Assembly (NCBI GenBank): GCA_030604165.1
Contig: JAUVWK010000182.1
Location: 1 to 6,036 of the forward strand
Reading direction: 5' to 3'
Source of the DNA: Alphaproteobacteria bacterium
GTDB taxonomy: Bacteria; Pseudomonadota; Alphaproteobacteria; UBA828
Length of the DNA stretch: 6,036 bases
The notes below the pieces were generated by a model. The model did not search any database and was not told the origin of the DNA. It saw only the letters and a program-made list of their open reading frames with translations. The position numbers and the translations under genes were made by a program. This document shows positions 4,969 through 6,036 of this stretch, in pieces; the stretch's first letter is position 1, and each line of letters opens with the position of its first letter.

Positions 4969-5795
4969 CGCGCCTACGCCCGGCCACGGTGCTGCTCTAT
5001 GTGCTGGGCGCCTTGGTGCTCGTCTATACGCTGTTTCCGTTCTATTGGGCCGTGGTCTCCTCGCTCAAGCCTGGCGCGTCGCTGTTTCGCATCGACTACT
5101 GGCCGAGCGGGCTCGATTTCGAGAACTATCGCGCCGTGTTTGCCACCCAACCCTTCGGTCGCAACATGCTCAACTCGGTGATCGTGGCGGCGAGCACGGT
5201 GGCGGCCTCGCTGGGCCTGAGCGTGTTCGCGGCGTACGCGCTCGGCCGCATCCAGTTTCGCGGGCGCTCGGTGCTGCTCTATACCATTCTCGGCACCTCG
5301 ATGTTCCCGCAGGTGGCGGTCTTGTCGGGCCTGTTCGAGCTGATCAGCGCGCTCGGCCTCTACAACAACTGGTTCGGCCTGACCTTCGCCTACATGATCT
5401 TTACCCTGCCGTTCACCGTGTGGGTGCTGACCACGTTCATGCGCGCGTTGCCGCGCGAGATCGAGGACGCTGCCCTGATCGACGGCGCCGGCCCGCTGGT
5501 TCTGGTCTGCCGGATCCTGCTGCCGCTCCTCGCCCCGGCGCTGGTGACCACCGGCCTGCTCGCCTTCATAGCGGCCTGGAACGAATTCCTGTTCGCGCTC
5601 ACCTTCACCCTCACCAATCAGGCGCGCACGGTGCCGGTGGCGATCGCCCTGATCAGCGGCACCAGCCAGTACGAGCTGCCCTGGGGGCAGATCATGGCCG
5701 CGTCGGTGATCGTCACCGTGCCGCTCATCGTGCTCGCGCTCGTCTTCCAACGGCGCATCGTCTCGGGCCTCACCGCGGGCGCGCTCAGCGACTGA
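4965..5795 (+). CDS. MalG-like ABC transporter inner-membrane permease (CUT1)
   Basis: A 276-residue membrane protein, the partner of the MalF-like permease in the channel heterodimer. The first helix (about 8-30, TVLLYVLGALVLVYTLFPFY) is followed by the family's SSLKP segment and a periplasmic stretch ending FENYRAVF. The EAA loop is EIEDAALIDGAGP (165-177), then ILLPLLAPALV, then the typical MalG region LLAFIAAWNEFLFALTF. The ATG at 4965 overlaps the upstream stop as ATGA and follows GGGAGG (4952-4957) at good spacing. The same frame stays open far upstream of 4965, but that stretch lies inside the first permease and is not used. No ATPase gene follows; the next gene is an adenine deaminase, so the energising subunit must be encoded elsewhere or further downstream. 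Confidence 0.93.
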   Translation: MTRLRPATVLLYVLGALVLVYTLFPFYWAVVSSLKPGASLFRIDYWPSGLDFENYRAVFATQPFGRNMLNSVIVAASTVAASLGLSVFAAYALGRIQFRGRSVLLYTILGTSMFPQVAVLSGLFELISALGLYNNWFGLTFAYMIFTLPFTVWVLTTFMRALPREIEDAALIDGAGPLVLVCRILLPLLAPALVTTGLLAFIAAWNEFLFALTFTLTNQARTVPVAIALISGTSQYELPWGQIMAASVIVTVPLIVLALVFQRRIVSGLTAGALSD

Positions 5796-5802
5796 CTCGT
5801 TG
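5786..5802 (+). other. Stem-loop around the MalG-like stop codon
   Basis: CAGCGA (5786-5791) pairs with TCGTTG (5797-5802), with one G-U pair, around the five-base loop CTGAC that contains the TGA stop codon. There is no T-run, so it is not scored as an intrinsic terminator, though it lies at the end of the importer operon. Confidence 0.3.
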
Positions 5803-5820
5803 GGGCCGTGCCGCGGCGCA

Positions 5821-5860
5821 TTTCGCCGGTCTGACCGATTTGCTATGATAATCATTCGAA
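5821..5860 (+). promoter_or_regulatory. Candidate promoter and AT-rich palindrome upstream of ade
   Basis: The 83-base spacer after the MalG-like gene turns abruptly AT-rich. TATGAT (5844-5849) is a good -10 box; a poor -35, TTTCGC (5821-5826), lies 17 bases upstream. The -10 overlaps a perfect palindrome ATGAT-A-ATCAT (5845-5855). The left half of a Fur-type 7-1-7 box, TGATAAT, is exact at 5846-5852, but the right half (ATTCGAA) matches ATTATCA at only four of seven positions. The best reading is an independent promoter for ade with a possible overlapping operator. Confidence 0.45.
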
Positions 5861-5878
5861 CATAGGGCACGCGCCGTC

Positions 5879-6036
5879 ATGGGAGTATCCAAGCATGATC
5901 TGAAGCGGCGCATCGATCAGGCCCTCGGCCGCGACAGCGCCGATCTGGTCATCAAAGACTGCCGATTTCTCAACGTGGCCACGGGCGAGATCGACCACGG
6001 CGATATTGCCGTGTGCGACGACATCATTGTCGGCAC
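5879..6036 (+). CDS. ade: Adenine deaminase, N-terminal part (runs off the window)
   Basis: The first 52 codons of a gene cut by the window's right edge. The translation begins MGVSKHDLKRRIDQALGRDS and continues ADLVIKDCRFLNVATGEID, then HGDIAVCDDIIVG. This is the standard N-terminal small beta domain of adenine deaminase (amidohydrolase superfamily), which converts adenine to hypoxanthine and ammonia in purine salvage; family members typically read ADLVIKN...VNVFTGEI...GDIAI.DG.IVG. The metal-binding HxH and other catalytic residues would lie beyond the window, so activity cannot be judged. Family proteins are usually about 550-600 residues. The ATG at 5879 has only a weak, distant AGGG (5864-5867) upstream. 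A likely promoter lies in the preceding spacer, so it may be transcribed separately from the importer. A related amidohydrolase is possible but less likely. Confidence 0.82.
   Translation, partial: MGVSKHDLKRRIDQALGRDSADLVIKDCRFLNVATGEIDHGDIAVCDDIIVG

Noticed and set aside
5811..5829. An intrinsic terminator after the MalG-like gene
   Set aside because: The GGCG/CGCC stem is only four pairs, with no proper T-run after it.
4974..5870. A 298-residue minus-strand open frame
   Set aside because: It is antisense to the MalG-like permease, is rich in Arg, Glu, His and Gly as expected of a reverse-frame shadow, and has no family pattern.

Overview
The window reads as chromosome of a high-GC alphaproteobacterium. 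A Hyphomicrobiales (Rhizobiales) bacterium of the Bradyrhizobium type is my best guess. The reasons are the gene families, GC-rich codon use and Shine-Dalgarno starts, a ThuE/AglE-like sugar-binding protein, and scattered degenerate intergenic repeats of a kind I associate with that group. This is inference; no marker gene is present.

Layout. Positions 1-371 hold no gene. They carry several degenerate copies of a short repeat (GTCTGCT...AGGCGACATT) and some weak stem-loops. Positions 372-2411 are a compact divergent module. On the minus strand lie a thioredoxin-fold 2-hydroxychromene-2-carboxylate isomerase/GST-kappa-type protein (372-977) and a 58-residue DUF1059 protein (1115-1291). On the plus strand is a LysR-type regulator (1533-2411). 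The 241-base divergent intergenic region contains three clustered perfect palindromes, two of them with the T-N11-A form of LysR operators. The regulator resembles OxyR and has a Cys198/Cys208 pair close to OxyR's redox cysteines. Positions 2412-2682 are non-coding and contain two more degenerate copies of the left-hand repeat, so the module is flanked by the same repeat family.

Positions 2683-5795 are a visibly more GC-rich ABC importer operon of the CUT1 sugar type: a secreted substrate-binding protein with a probable TTG start (2683-3978), a MalF-like permease (4057-4968) and a MalG-like permease (4965-5795) joined by an ATGA overlap. No ATPase gene is present in the window. After an AT-rich promoter-like spacer, the 5' end of an adenine deaminase gene (ade) begins at 5879 and runs off the right edge.

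How the parts work together. In the left module the LysR protein probably controls the divergent DUF1059-isomerase pair, and perhaps itself, through the palindrome cluster. The inducer is unknown; the cysteine pair makes thiol oxidation a testable possibility. In the right block the binding protein delivers a sugar-like solute to the two-permease channel, which must borrow an ATPase from downstream or elsewhere. The adenine deaminase probably has its own promoter, and its link to the importer is unproven. I see no transposase, CRISPR array, tRNA or rRNA.
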